NCBI GenBank assembly: GCA_020002185.1
Contig: CM034533.1
Coordinates: 38,834,396 to 38,898,395, forward strand
Direction of reading: 5' to 3'
From: Paraescarpia echinospica
Taxonomy: Eukaryota; Annelida; Polychaeta; Sabellida; Siboglinidae
DNA: 64,000 nt
A model generated the notes under the pieces. The model had not been told where the DNA came from. It did not search any database and worked only from the letters and a program-made list of their open reading frames with translations. Shown one piece after another: positions 54,077-64,000 of this stretch. Position 1 is the first letter of the stretch; every line of letters begins with the position of its first letter. The position numbers and the translations under genes were made by a program.

Positions 54077-54598
54077 TCAGGTTTCTCACCTTTTGAACGT
54101 TAAACGTAATGCTCGCGTAAATCGCAAAAGATAACTTCACAATAGCAGGAACCATGCGCGCCTGGCAAATACCTCGGGAAACCGGCCATTGCGTCATGGC
54201 CTAGGCTGCTTAGTAACAAGATGTAAGCGCTAACACAATAGACGTACGTCTACACTCGTGCCAATACCATATCAATACGAATATGATTTGACAATTATGC
54301 ACTATCACGACTAGGGCGTAATAAACCAACCGGTAATGTAATAAACATGATGATAATGCTGCTGCTGCTTCTGTGGATGATGATGATGATAATGATGACG
54401 ATGATGATTTTGTTGATAATGATAATGATAAAGATGACTATTATGATGACATGAACTTCACTTTCTCTCCGACCTTTGTCATTTTGCATATCAAACGGGT
54501 ATTGTATCACGTGCGTGATGCTTTTGTCTGCGTTTGACGTGCGCTGAAACCATTGCATGCCTATGCGAGCGCGTTATGGTGTTTATGTAACGATGCTC

Positions 54599-56180
54599 AA
54601 GTCCGTAGCCAGGGGGGAGGGTTCACGGGATTCACGTGAACCCCCCTTTTTGTGAACCCTCCTTTCTCCAAAATGTGACCCCCCCTCAAAATTGCATCTT
54701 TAAAATGTGAACCACAAATTGTATTCCATGTTTCTCAAAAGTCCTCATAAAAGCTGTTGGATATTGTTCAAGCATTACAACAATATAATACAAGGAATGC
54801 CTGATTTGTACAGATGTTAAAGGGAGAACCCTTATCCATTAAGTGACCATCACTGACTGTACGGGAGCCTGGGTGAGGGGTCTGTCTCCACTGCCATGTG
54901 TGAAAAGGGCAGTCACTATAGGAACGCTAGTCAAAGGACCATGATTGCATCCAATTAGCCATGCAGAAGGACTTCACGCCAATCCAGGGTCTCCTGTTAT
55001 GTAAACGCATGGGGTAACAAATACACAAGAAGCCATTTTTACACCAAAAGTAAAATTATGAAAATTGTAGTCACTCAGAGTTTACAGATGCAGACAAAAT
55101 ACTGGTGAATGAACGTGGTGACGACGTAACACAAATCATAATTTTCAACTATTGCGCTGGAACGCGAATAATGGTATTTAACCAATAGAGTGTATATAAT
55201 AAAGTTTAGCTTCACCTATTTTAAAATGCGCGTGCTGATGAGAAATTGTGTAATTGTGTAGCTGTGTGGTTGCCGAAATTCTGTGGTTGCTAGTTGCATG
55301 TTTGTAGATCTCAGAAAGGGGAGCCTTATCGCTGATGAGGAGACAAGAATGTGTAAAGGGCTTTTATTATCAATTATTACGTCCATTTTTTGTTCCGTAT
55401 AGTTGTAAAATACAGTTAGTGTTTCCTGGAGTCAGTGTTGTGTAGATGATATGGTATTTGACTGTTTGACACCTAGAATTTAATTAAAATTCCACAAGAG
55501 GACAATAATTTTTCTAATCTTCTATTTACAGTTCATGTTTTATAAAGGTTTGTTAATTTACTAACTTAATTATGTTCATTATAAATTATGGAACTTTTGC
55601 ACATCAGATCAAATAAATATAACGTATTAATTGAATGAAAACCAGATTGTAAATGTCACATTTTAACTGTTTATTCTGAAAAATAACTTGGGCACACCCA
55701 CACTCCTCGGTGCTTTGTTTATTATACTAATATAAACACATTCAAAACAACTGCACACACAGCGATGGGTTTCAAGTAAATAATTATGTTACATTAACAA
55801 TATACTATCAGTGCTTGTTGGTTTTTATGAATACAATTGGGTGTAAATTAGGCTTAATCAGACAACAGAATGGGACCAATCTCCACAGACCACATATGAG
55901 TCCCACTTTGTCTGAAAACGCACCCTCAAAACCACCTCGTCGTGGGCCTGCTGGGGATGCTAATGTGGTATTAGTATATAAGATGAAAGAATATAAGATA
56001 AAACCACATGATCCACCAATCTCACACCCACTTCATTGTTCTTCCAGTTAGAAATGTAACCTTCTGCATTATGAGCCCCCACGTGAACATGTGGGGCCTT
56101 CTGCATTGTGAAAAAGTATAACCCCACACGAACTTGTGGCGTCCCACAACCCCCATTTTGAAAAGCTGGCTACGGGCCTG
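54599..56180. mobile_element. 1.6-kb non-autonomous element with CCGTAGCCAG termini
   Basis: Left GTCCGTAGCCAGGGGGGAGG, right ending CTGGCTACGGGCC. CCCGTAGCCAG-type ends are common in animal DNA transposons. The interior has no transposase. Target duplications are not clear. Confidence 0.5.
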
Positions 56181-56355
56181 TAATACTGTATGTTTTCTAA
56201 CATTTGGGAAGTATTGCTATCACGACTGCCACGAGTGAACTACCGTTAGGGTGACGGACATTTTCGCTAGTATAATATATATATATATATATAATATAAA
56301 TAAATACAATATATATACATATATATATATATATGTGTATATATATATATATATA

Positions 56356-56436
56356 TTGGAACCTCACTATTAAGTAATTTTGTGGACTGGACAAAAGTGG
56401 CTGTATTACAGAGGTGACCGTAAAGTGAGGTTCCAC
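56356..56436. mobile_element. 80-bp mini-MITE
   Basis: TTGGAACCTCACTATTAAG and its inverted counterpart flank about 40 bases, inside a (TA)n tract. It is related to the ends of the 50560 element. Confidence 0.65.
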
Positions 56437-56486
<50 letters not shown>

Positions 56487-57015
56487 TGAGTGTGTGTGTG
56501 TATATATATATAGGTAAGCGCACGCCCGCACGCCCGCACGCACGCACGTACGCACGAACGTAATAATTTTAATTTCCCAATCACCTGCGCCACATTAGTG
56601 GTGATTGGGAACTTAAACATAAAATGGACACTGTCCACTCCGTCACACTCCACGCTGTCATCACATTTTAATGTGACAGAGTGAACCGCTTCAGCTTACA
56701 TCGAGTAGATTCGTGTACAAGATGTCCAACGTGTTGCCCAGCGCATAGGTGTAAAGATTGTGCGCTTTTGGATAAAAACAAAACACTTGGCTCATCTGTT
56801 TTATACACCAAGGGAAGCATTTTGAAGATTTGAAGCATGCCAGATTTTGAAGAAATGGCTGCCAAATTCAATTTCTTGATAACTTAATAACGGTTTCATG
56901 TAGAGCTATAGTTTTTGTGTCTAGATATAGGTTTATCGGGGTTTTTTTTAGTGGAGAAGATCTTGTACATTCCATGGACTAGTTCGTCTCATAATGATGA
57001 GTGTGAGGTATTTAC

Positions 57016-57351
57016 CAAAGTGTAGGAAGGGCCGCGTATTGCATCCACTAAGCTGCCAACCATTGCGATCGAACCAATGAACATGGTACAGATACCGGCG
57101 ATGACTAAGATGTGCGATGCTGTCTCAACCATTTGCGGCGGTAGTTTGGATGTGGTGGCCACACTTGACATTTTGATCGGATTGACCCCAAACAAATAGG
57201 TCTGATTGGTCACATTGACTTTAGACACATGGGTCGCAGGGAACAGGGGTTTGCCCTTCCATTTGGCGCCACGGTCCGGTATCCGTAGGAGAGGAAGCAA
57301 ATCGTCCTTGTACATAACCTGGCCGATGGAAAATAGCACGAAGCCCGCGAC
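57016..57351 (-). CDS. Multipass membrane protein, exon 2
   Basis: 112 codons, phase 0, acceptor GATGTTCCAG and donor TTG/GTAAAT. It opens with VAGFVLFSIGQVMY completing a first transmembrane helix, followed by a loop containing NVTNQT (possible N-glycosylation sites) and a second helix ETASHILVIAGICTMFIGSI continuing AMVGSLVD. This suggests a claudin/tetraspan-like topology, but I do not recognise the family. Confidence 0.55.
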
Positions 57352-57534
57352 CTGGAACATCAGTGCGCATGATGATGATGACGAGGATGATTATGATGAT
57401 GATGAAGATGTAGGCGAACATTATGATGATGATGAAGAAGATGATAATTACGAAGAGTATGATGATGCTGAAAGAGAAGATGGTAGTTAATATGAAGATG
57501 AAGAAGACCAACATAATGTTAATTACTGCTGAAA

Positions 57535-57835
57535 CTAAAGGCCCATGGCATAGGAAATGGTATAATAAACTGGATAGAACAATGGCTGATTGACAAAAGA
57601 CAACGTGTAGTAGTTGATGGGGAGGCTTCAAACTGGAAATCGGTATTGAGTGGGGTACCACCGGGATCAGTATTAGGACCTATATTATTCTTAATATATA
57701 TCAACGATTTGGATGATGAAATAACAAGCAAGGTGTTGAAATTTGCGGATGATACAAAAGTGTTTAGAAGGATTAAAAGTGATGGAGATAGACAGCATTT
57801 ACAAGATGATTTATGTTTTAATATACTTACAATGT
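57535..57835 (+). mobile_element. CR1 LINE RT fragment
   Basis: RQRVVVDGEASNWKS, LSGVPPGSVLGPILFLIYIN, KVLKFADDTKVF and DRQHLQDDL are the CR1 RT palm region, nearly identical in pattern to the minus-strand copy at 39.2-39.8 kb. It sits in an intron of the membrane-protein gene, next to a GAT-rich low-complexity stretch (57367-57480). Confidence 0.85.
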
Positions 57836-57969
57836 GCTGATGATAAAATAGCAGCGTTATGTGTCGAGTGGCTTGAAATGCATACGTTGTCTAGAAATAC
57901 TATTATTTTTTTCTGCTATTTAGTAATCATACCTGATCTAAAGTGTCAATTTTATTGCGAACAAAACTA

Positions 57970-58205
57970 AGGGATCATCTCAGAACGCCGATGTCCGAAA
58001 TCAAACAAAATTACTTCCGTTTGGATTAGGGGTGATGTGCAAGACAGTTTCGTTTAGAGATATGGTACGCTTCGGGCCGATACTGTTAATATATTGATAT
58101 CATCATATCTTTGTTTAGTAACGCCCGTCTGGGGTGGGAAGGGGTTGAGGCCAGATGAAAGTACTCTCGTCTGATATCTGACATCGACGTTCCGAGATGA
58201 TCCCT
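57970..58205. mobile_element. 236-bp MITE with AGGGATCATCTC termini
   Basis: Left AGGGATCATCTCAGAACGCC, right inverted AGGGATCATCTCGGAACGTC: about 25 bases of inverted repeat with three mismatches. No coding content. Confidence 0.75.
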
Positions 58206-58894
58206 AAGTATTTGATTTGATAACATTCAACGATTGCAGTAGTATTGTACCACTAGTTGACACCGACACGTGGAGCAACAGACCAACGGCAGCACTTGTC
58301 ACCGTCACAGTATTTTCAACTGAAGCTAGTTCCTATGACCATTTAGTGTATGTTGTTGACAATTATGGCTCTGCATGCATGCAGCCAATATATAATATTT
58401 TTGTAGAGCATACCTACACAGTAAACGATTGACAATTATATTTGTCCAATGAAAAAAATAACTCTAAGGAACTATATTTCTGGGATTTTTTTAAACACAT
58501 CGCCAATTGGTAGATCAGAGGCCAATGTTCCAATGAATCAAATGAATTTAGGAAGAAGCGAGTGGGCCTGGAAGAAGATATATAATGCCAGCCATAACAC
58601 TGTTAAATTTCAGATGTGTTATTGGTCAAGGCTACTATTTAGAACTCCAAGATGGACGTCAACGCCTATAATAAAAATACTGATAACAGTATGTTTAGCT
58701 TTGGCGAATGGTTCCAGGTGAGTCCTGAAGCTAAAAGCAACATTCCATTATGTGTGAATAACGTACAGTGATATCTTGACAGGCACAGAACGAGGATGCA
58801 GCACCATCAAATTATGTTTTAAAAGTGGTATGTGTGCTTCTTCAATAATGAATCCAGAAATCCGATTTTTCAAACGACCGATCTCTTTACTCAC

Positions 58895-58942
58895 CATGGT
58901 GCCTGCAATGCAGCTAAACATGAATATTTTATAGAGCCCCAT
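58895..58942 (-). CDS. Multipass membrane protein, first coding exon
   Basis: ATG 58942 starts MGLYKIFMFSCIAGTM, ending at a consensus donor ATG/GTGAGT. It joins in phase 0 to exon 2 at 57351, so the first helix is encoded across the splice. An acceptor TTCTTCAG about 25 bases upstream shows a non-coding 5' exon precedes it. An alternative upstream exon (60.5 kb) could extend the frame in phase 1. Confidence 0.5.
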
Positions 58943-60514
58943 GATGACAGTCCAAACGTCGACAACTGAAGAATGATGACACCATGGAACTGATTACAAT
59001 GGAACTGATTCCATTGGTGAATGCATCAGTACTCTTGGTATATCGAATTATCTCCTACGCACACAATCTGAAAGCGGCCAACAGGATTAGTAAACGCCTC
59101 ATTGGATACAAATAATTACAGGTTGGTCGGGCGTACAGTTATTTGGATTTCCTAGAATTGGTTGTTGGTCTTGGGCGTGCGAGCCTGGTTGCCACAGTGA
59201 AGAACGGAGAAGACATATGTACAACTGTTTCTTTCTTGTGTACACTGTGTAGGATATGTGTCAGGGGTAGTGTATATTTCTACCACCCTTCGCTCGAGGG
59301 AAAGTATTCAACAGTTAAACACTTAGTTGGATCTGCGCAGTGGGATTCACGGTTACACATACGCGCATGCACGTGCACACGAATAGGCACACACATACAC
59401 GCACAAACGCACACATACACACTCACACACAGTGTCACACACACACATACACACACACGCACGCACATATACATATAGGGCAATTTTAATTGATTGGGCG
59501 CTATATAAGTACTTGTATTTATTTATTTAAAATAAACATACACACATACACACACATACACACACACACATACATACATACATACATACATAGGCCTACG
59601 TACATACATATATACACGACTTCTCGCGCCAGTAGGTTTCGATTAAATTCAGCGTTGCCGTGATTCTTCTCTGCTCATTAATTTTGTTAGTGAATTGGTG
59701 AAGCAAAACGCATCGACTTAATTTCCCTTAAGATAATGTTTGCATGAACTCACTATGGGGCTAGGGCCCGGTTTCATGAAGCGTTCTTAACGTTACATAA
59801 TTGCTTGGCATCACGTGTTTCCGTAATCTCGTATGTACGCTTTCTTTAAACAAATTGGCGTCATTTACTAAGATAATCATATTAATAAATAAAAGAACGA
59901 CATTTCACTTACTTTCAATCAGATAATCTGAAAAAATCGATTCCTCTGAGTGATTTCAGAAAAGCAATTTCCACTAATGCGTCACTATTCACGTGGATTA
60001 CGTATGACGTGACGAAATGCGGACAAGTCAGACGTCATCGTGAAATTATACTAATAATAATAACTCATGACCAGCTTAAACTCATTCATGGAACAACAAA
60101 CCATGCGCAGCACTGAACACCCTTACTTAAGTTTAATCATACACACGTTTCGGTAGACCATTTAATGTTTGCAGTCGTCAATTACGAAATGCTTGCTAAG
60201 AATTCCCAGGTAAAATGAACATAAACACAAGGTGGCGCCCTCTGGAAAATGGTTCAGCAACTAACACACAGTACAGTCCTTGAATGGATAGATGATCTAG
60301 TTTCTTCGTTTCTTGAACAGAGATGTTGGCCAGGAGCTCCCACTAGTCCTGCTCCAACTCGTATCACATGGCGTAGATCTTGTGACACAAGCGTAACTTC
60401 AGTCTGCTGTAGAAGGCCGCGCGATGTGGCCGGACTATACAGAACGAATAAAAGTTTCTTGAGAGGTAAATAAGTCAACACACACAGTTAGTCATTAACT
60501 ACCTTTAAGTTGTG

Positions 60515-60593
60515 AAATGCACCGCCAAATGGTAACTCACAGGTAAATGTTCCAAGGAAGAGGGTGAACAGGAGACGAGTAGACCTGGACACC
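60515..60593 (-). other. Possible small exon between the two minus-strand genes
   Basis: Acceptor CATTCTAG and donor-like GTGAGT or AAG/GTAGTT enclose a short open segment. In one phase it extends the adaptor gene to a stop. In another it encodes a hydrophobic stretch (LLFTLFLGTFT) that would splice in phase 1 to the membrane-protein exon. The two readings cannot be separated by eye. Confidence 0.3.
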
Positions 60594-61265
60594 TAGAATG
60601 AAAGATTAAGAAGTTAGCGTATTCAAATAAGCACATTTTATTTCACTGTCACAGGCTTGGCACTGCGCCTGACTGCACCTCTGCCGTTGCGACAAGCAAC
60701 TTGTAGGTCTTTTAAAAACTCGTCAAACGTGCTGACAGGTATTTCAAACTCAACTTTCAGTATAAATGTGTGTTCCTAAGAGGTCGGGTGTTTATATTGT
60801 ACAGTTATTTTTTTCAAATAATATAATTATTTTCGTACGAAATAATTCGGCGTTTGACTGGACCGCAACCTAGAACAAGCGTGCCTCCATGCTGCGCAGA
60901 AGCCCCGTTTCTTTCCGTAAACATGCACACCACATCGATGTGAATCTGCTGCTCGCGACATCTGTAAAATGCATCACGTTTGCGGCGCTTGCACGCTAGT
61001 CTTTTGGTCGCGATCCTGGGTACTCGAATTGAAACATAATACATTGTTTTGAAGAACATATTGGCATATAGAACAATATAGACACCTGCTTAGATACACA
61101 TAAACGCTCCACAGGTGATGTAGGATCAAATGCAGCCGCTCATCCAATACATATGACACACCAGCAAAACTGTCCGGTGGCGCATCTTGGTGTCGATCTT
61201 ATGCCGTTTGACACAGAAGGGCCGCGGTGGCGAGACAGATTACATCACGCAGGTCACGTACTCAC

Positions 61266-61502
61266 TGCCAGAGTCGGGATTTACGTTCTGGTACGAGGTG
61301 CGTTGTGGTTCAGCTCCAGAGGTTCGCTCCAAATTGTAGTAGCTGCTCTCGTTCGTGGCTGCTGCTCTGTTGTCTAGTGAAGTGTAAACGCATTGGTCGG
61401 GGCTCCGTGCATTGGCTAGGGACAGGTACTCCGAGTCGGCCGGAAATGTCTGCGCACATCGAATGACGTCTTCAAGTTGACGAGCCGAGTACCACCTGAC
61501 AT
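61266..61502 (-). CDS. CABIT-like adaptor gene, exon with tyrosine motifs
   Basis: 79 codons between acceptor CTTTTTTCAG and donor A/GTGAGT, both phase 1. It encodes VRWYSARQLEDVIRCAQTFP and then a tail with EYLSL, VYTSLDN, YYNLE and SYQNV. Several are Y-x-N motifs that SH2 adaptors such as Grb2 bind when phosphorylated. Together with upstream exons this resembles GAREM/THEMIS-type CABIT adaptors. Symbol withheld. Confidence 0.55.
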
Positions 61503-61884
61503 CTGAAAAAAGGAAATGATCTGTGTAAAGTCGGAAGTTAAGTAAAGCTGGCGAGCAGCTGAAACACTATGCAATAGAATATTTTAATATTACGATGACG
61601 GTGTGTTAAAATTCATGACGAAATTGTACAAGGGGCCATTCGTATAGTAGGTCACGGTAAATTTTGACCTTTTAAAACCACACCCCAACCCCTTGCAAGG
61701 TTTTGTAACGATAGCCTACACCCTTAAATGTATGATTTGAGAAAGTTGTCAATTTTGTACATTCGTCGTATAGCGGCATTGTTTCGTAATTGACAGGTAG
61801 GTATAACTTATAATAACCAGTAACACCAACTGTCCATATTTATGTACTTTAATCGGGTATAATGTTTGATAGGGGTTGAGGGGG

Positions 61885-61960
61885 ACGTTAGCTCAGCGGG
61901 TTGTCGCGCCGGACTTTCAGTCGGCGTTCGTGTCCACGTTTCGAAATTTGGGAAATCTCG
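61885..61960 (+). other. tRNA-like sequence (TTC loop), probably SINE-derived
   Basis: A-box-like TTAGCTCAGCGGGTT, an arm with loop CTTTCAG (TTC at the anticodon position) and a B-box-like GTTTCGAAATT. Imperfect stems argue against a functional tRNA. Confidence 0.35.
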
Positions 61961-62125
61961 CCTGCCCTACGTTGCCTGTTTCTTTCAGAACAGACACTAG
62001 AAGTCGTGTTCTTTCTTACATTGTTAGAACGAAATGTAATCAGTGAAATTAAGAACTACGTACAGGCGCTTCATTAGCTGCTGCCAAAACTCGTGTTCTG
62101 ATCATGGATTTAACGTCTATACATA

Positions 62126-62350
<225 letters not shown>

Positions 62351-62471
62351 AAGTCGCGTCATGCGATTAAAGTAAATTAATGTTAAATGAAACAAAGCGA
62401 GGTGTTTAAATAAAAATAACACCAAGATGTAATACGAAAAGCGATACTAAGAGAGGGGGAAGTGCACGCAC

Positions 62472-62636
62472 CGTCAGCTCGGAAGACGGAAGCGAAGTCA
62501 ACGGGCGTGGCCGCCCGGCGGTAGTCGGCCCTCAACTTCAACCACGTCTCGTTATCACCATCGACTCTACCCTCCGCCACTGACACCGCCGCCGCAACGT
62601 GTGTCGGGATGGCTACCGGTGAGGGCGACATGATTC
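62472..62636 (-). CDS. CABIT-like adaptor gene, exon 3 of those seen
   Basis: Acceptor GCTCTGTCAG, donor G/GTGCGT, phase 1 at both ends, so it joins its neighbours in frame. It encodes SPSPVAIPTHVAAAVSVAEG and on to RADYRRAATPVDFASVF. The W-x-x-L-x-x-x-Y-R-x-A pattern after a Pro/Val-rich segment is compatible with the second half of a CABIT module. Confidence 0.55.
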
Positions 62637-63267
62637 CTGACAGAGCATGATGCAGTTAGCAACAACTTTCCGCTTCACTACGTGGTTGGTTGGGAAGACT
62701 GAGCAGTGAAAATTTAACATATGAAAACTGCTCAAAACAAATCGTCAATTTCAATGTTCAGTGTCACAGAAAAGTAATAGTCTCTTTAGAGATAAATAAT
62801 AATAATAATAAATAATAATTTAGCGATGTACTCGGTAGTGACGTTTTGCCCCGTGGGTGGGGCAAGTTGTAGGGAGTGCGACATTTTCGTAGAATCGTTG
62901 ACGTAACAAATTGGGAATACTAATTAAGTTTAAATGATGCTCAGTAAATCCACATATTTCGGCCAACTGTTCGTTAGCATTTGTAAAGATAATATTTGTT
63001 TACAGTAATAATACATATTATGTAATAATACATAATATGTTCTTAGCTAATTATGCCATTTCCATTACGTAAATTATGTTATGTATATTGTGAGAGGTTT
63101 GTACCTTTACTCCCATAGCCAGTAGGCATATAGCAGTTTGCCGAATTGCTTCGTGGCAGTCACTTGTAAAACTGTCACGTCAGCTTAGTGCATGGTATGG
63201 CGAATCGTTTCACAGTAACTCAAATGCTTAGAATAAGGAATATATTATATACCATAAAAGTAACTAC

Positions 63268-63456
63268 CGGCTGTTATCATGTTTCCAATTAGGGACCTTT
63301 CCTCGTATGTACTGTCGATCTGAATCGTTCCAAGACGGAGAAGTTCGTGTCCTTGTGACATTAACGTCAACCCTTTGTCATTGTCCGCCAAGTCAATTTT
63401 GACCGGAAGTGAATTCCTCTCCAATATGGCTGCCAAACTATATTTCTTCTTGCGTC
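63268..63456 (-). CDS. CABIT-like adaptor gene, exon 2 of those seen
   Basis: Acceptor TTTTCAATAG, donor G/GTAGTT. Phase 1 agrees with both neighbours. It encodes RKKKYSLAAILERNSLPVKI and then a segment with LTLMSQGHELLRLGTIQID ... EERSLIGNM. The basic-YSL-x-x-IL ... LP-x-x-V/I pattern is CABIT-like. The assignment rests on pattern and on the tyrosine tail; a profile search is needed to confirm it. Confidence 0.55.
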
Positions 63457-63952
63457 CTATTGAAAAGAGAAGATACGGACGATAACAAGTTTGATATGAC
63501 AATCTTCATTTTAGTCATACCAAAGACCCTATAATGATATGCATAGCGTCTTTGGTCTTACTGAGTTTTTGGTGACAACAAGAGTGAAACGTATACAAAT
63601 GTATGTAAAATAAGTTATTATAAAGCGCTGTATCCAGTGCTTTCTCAAAGTGCGTTACCCTCGGCTCCCTGGCAGACCTGTTCAATCGAGTACCATCAAG
63701 ACTTTACTTCTCAATGAAACAGCGACGTGTATGTGTGTGCGTGTGCGTGTGCGTTTGCGTGTGCATGCGTGTATATGCGGAACCCGAGAGAAAAGTGACA
63801 TGAGGATATTTGTTGTGGCGCGGATTGGTCTAAACAACCCCATACGAATCCTGGATGATAATAATCATAGTTAACATGAATTATGGTAATCTTCAATCGC
63901 TTCGCGAAGGACGGACATGTATACATGCGCACATGACTGTGAGAACTTACCG

Positions 63953-64000
63953 AGCAGACCGGACGGTTGAACAGAGACTGTGCACGGCACGTTAAACAGC
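63953..64000 (-). CDS. CABIT-like adaptor gene, upstream exon (cut by the window edge)
   Basis: It encodes LFNVPCTVSVQPSGLL up to a consensus donor G/GTAAGT. The single leftover G plus GA of the next exon restores Gly in frame. The exon continues beyond the window. The intron 63457-63952 holds a GTGTGC-rich run but no gene. Confidence 0.5.

Noticed and set aside
60814..61059. Minus-strand frame with a possible acceptor (CREQQIHIDVV ...)
   Set aside because: Phase does not fit the neighbouring adaptor exon and there is no family similarity.

Overview
The window looks like genomic DNA of an invertebrate bilaterian animal: multi-exon genes with GT-AG introns, CR1/L2-type LINEs, many TIR/MITE elements, minisatellites and long dinucleotide repeats. 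I cannot name the species. A 1000-base N gap (49239-50238) shows it is a scaffold. An integrated Maverick/Polinton (adintovirus-like) element fills the left end.

Polinton block (about 1-11.7 kb, GC-rich). Two tRNA-like sequences come first. Plus-strand, tightly packed or overlapping genes follow: a NADAR-family protein, packaging ATPase, two conserved Polinton proteins, a tiny membrane protein, a chromodomain integrase, a two-helix membrane protein, penton, a basic core/pVI-like protein, major capsid and adenain-type protease. Protein-primed PolB lies on the minus strand and converges on the protease, with paired poly(A) signals between them. The element is decaying: the capsid gene has an in-frame TAG, the protease is frameshifted just before its catalytic cysteine, and PolB has several frameshifts, two apparent internal deletions and an in-frame TGA.

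Accessory block (about 11.8-16.6 kb). A divergent unit lies next to the Polinton and may belong to it. The minus strand encodes an RPA-like zinc-ribbon/OB-fold protein followed by four unrecognised reading frames. Each is separated from the next by a 21-29 nt gap that starts with a stop codon and ends in a splice-acceptor-like TGTAG. The plus strand encodes a two-exon 111-residue protein whose intron is a tandem array of about ten intron-like repeats. Between the two are three promoter-like repeats with NRF-1-like palindromes. To the right are four tandem TATA repeats and a CACGTG cluster.

Repeat-rich spacer (about 16.6-27.8 kb): MITEs, an L2/CR1-like LINE with a 420-bp MITE inserted in it, and duplicated segments; no host gene recognised.

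Host gene 1, plus strand (27.9-48.9 kb): N-terminal exons of a MAD1 (MAD1L1) spindle-checkpoint orthologue with matching splice phases. Its introns hold a 2.4-kb 48-bp minisatellite derived from the gene's own splice acceptor, and a minus-strand CR1 LINE cleanly split by a TTAA-flanked 4.6-kb DNA transposon that itself contains a 1684-bp tandem duplication. The C-terminal half of MAD1 is not seen.

Right end (50-64 kb): MITEs, microsatellites, tRNA-like sequences and two minus-strand host genes: a multipass membrane protein (57.0-58.95 kb) and a CABIT-like, tyrosine-motif adaptor (61.3-64 kb, open at the window edge).
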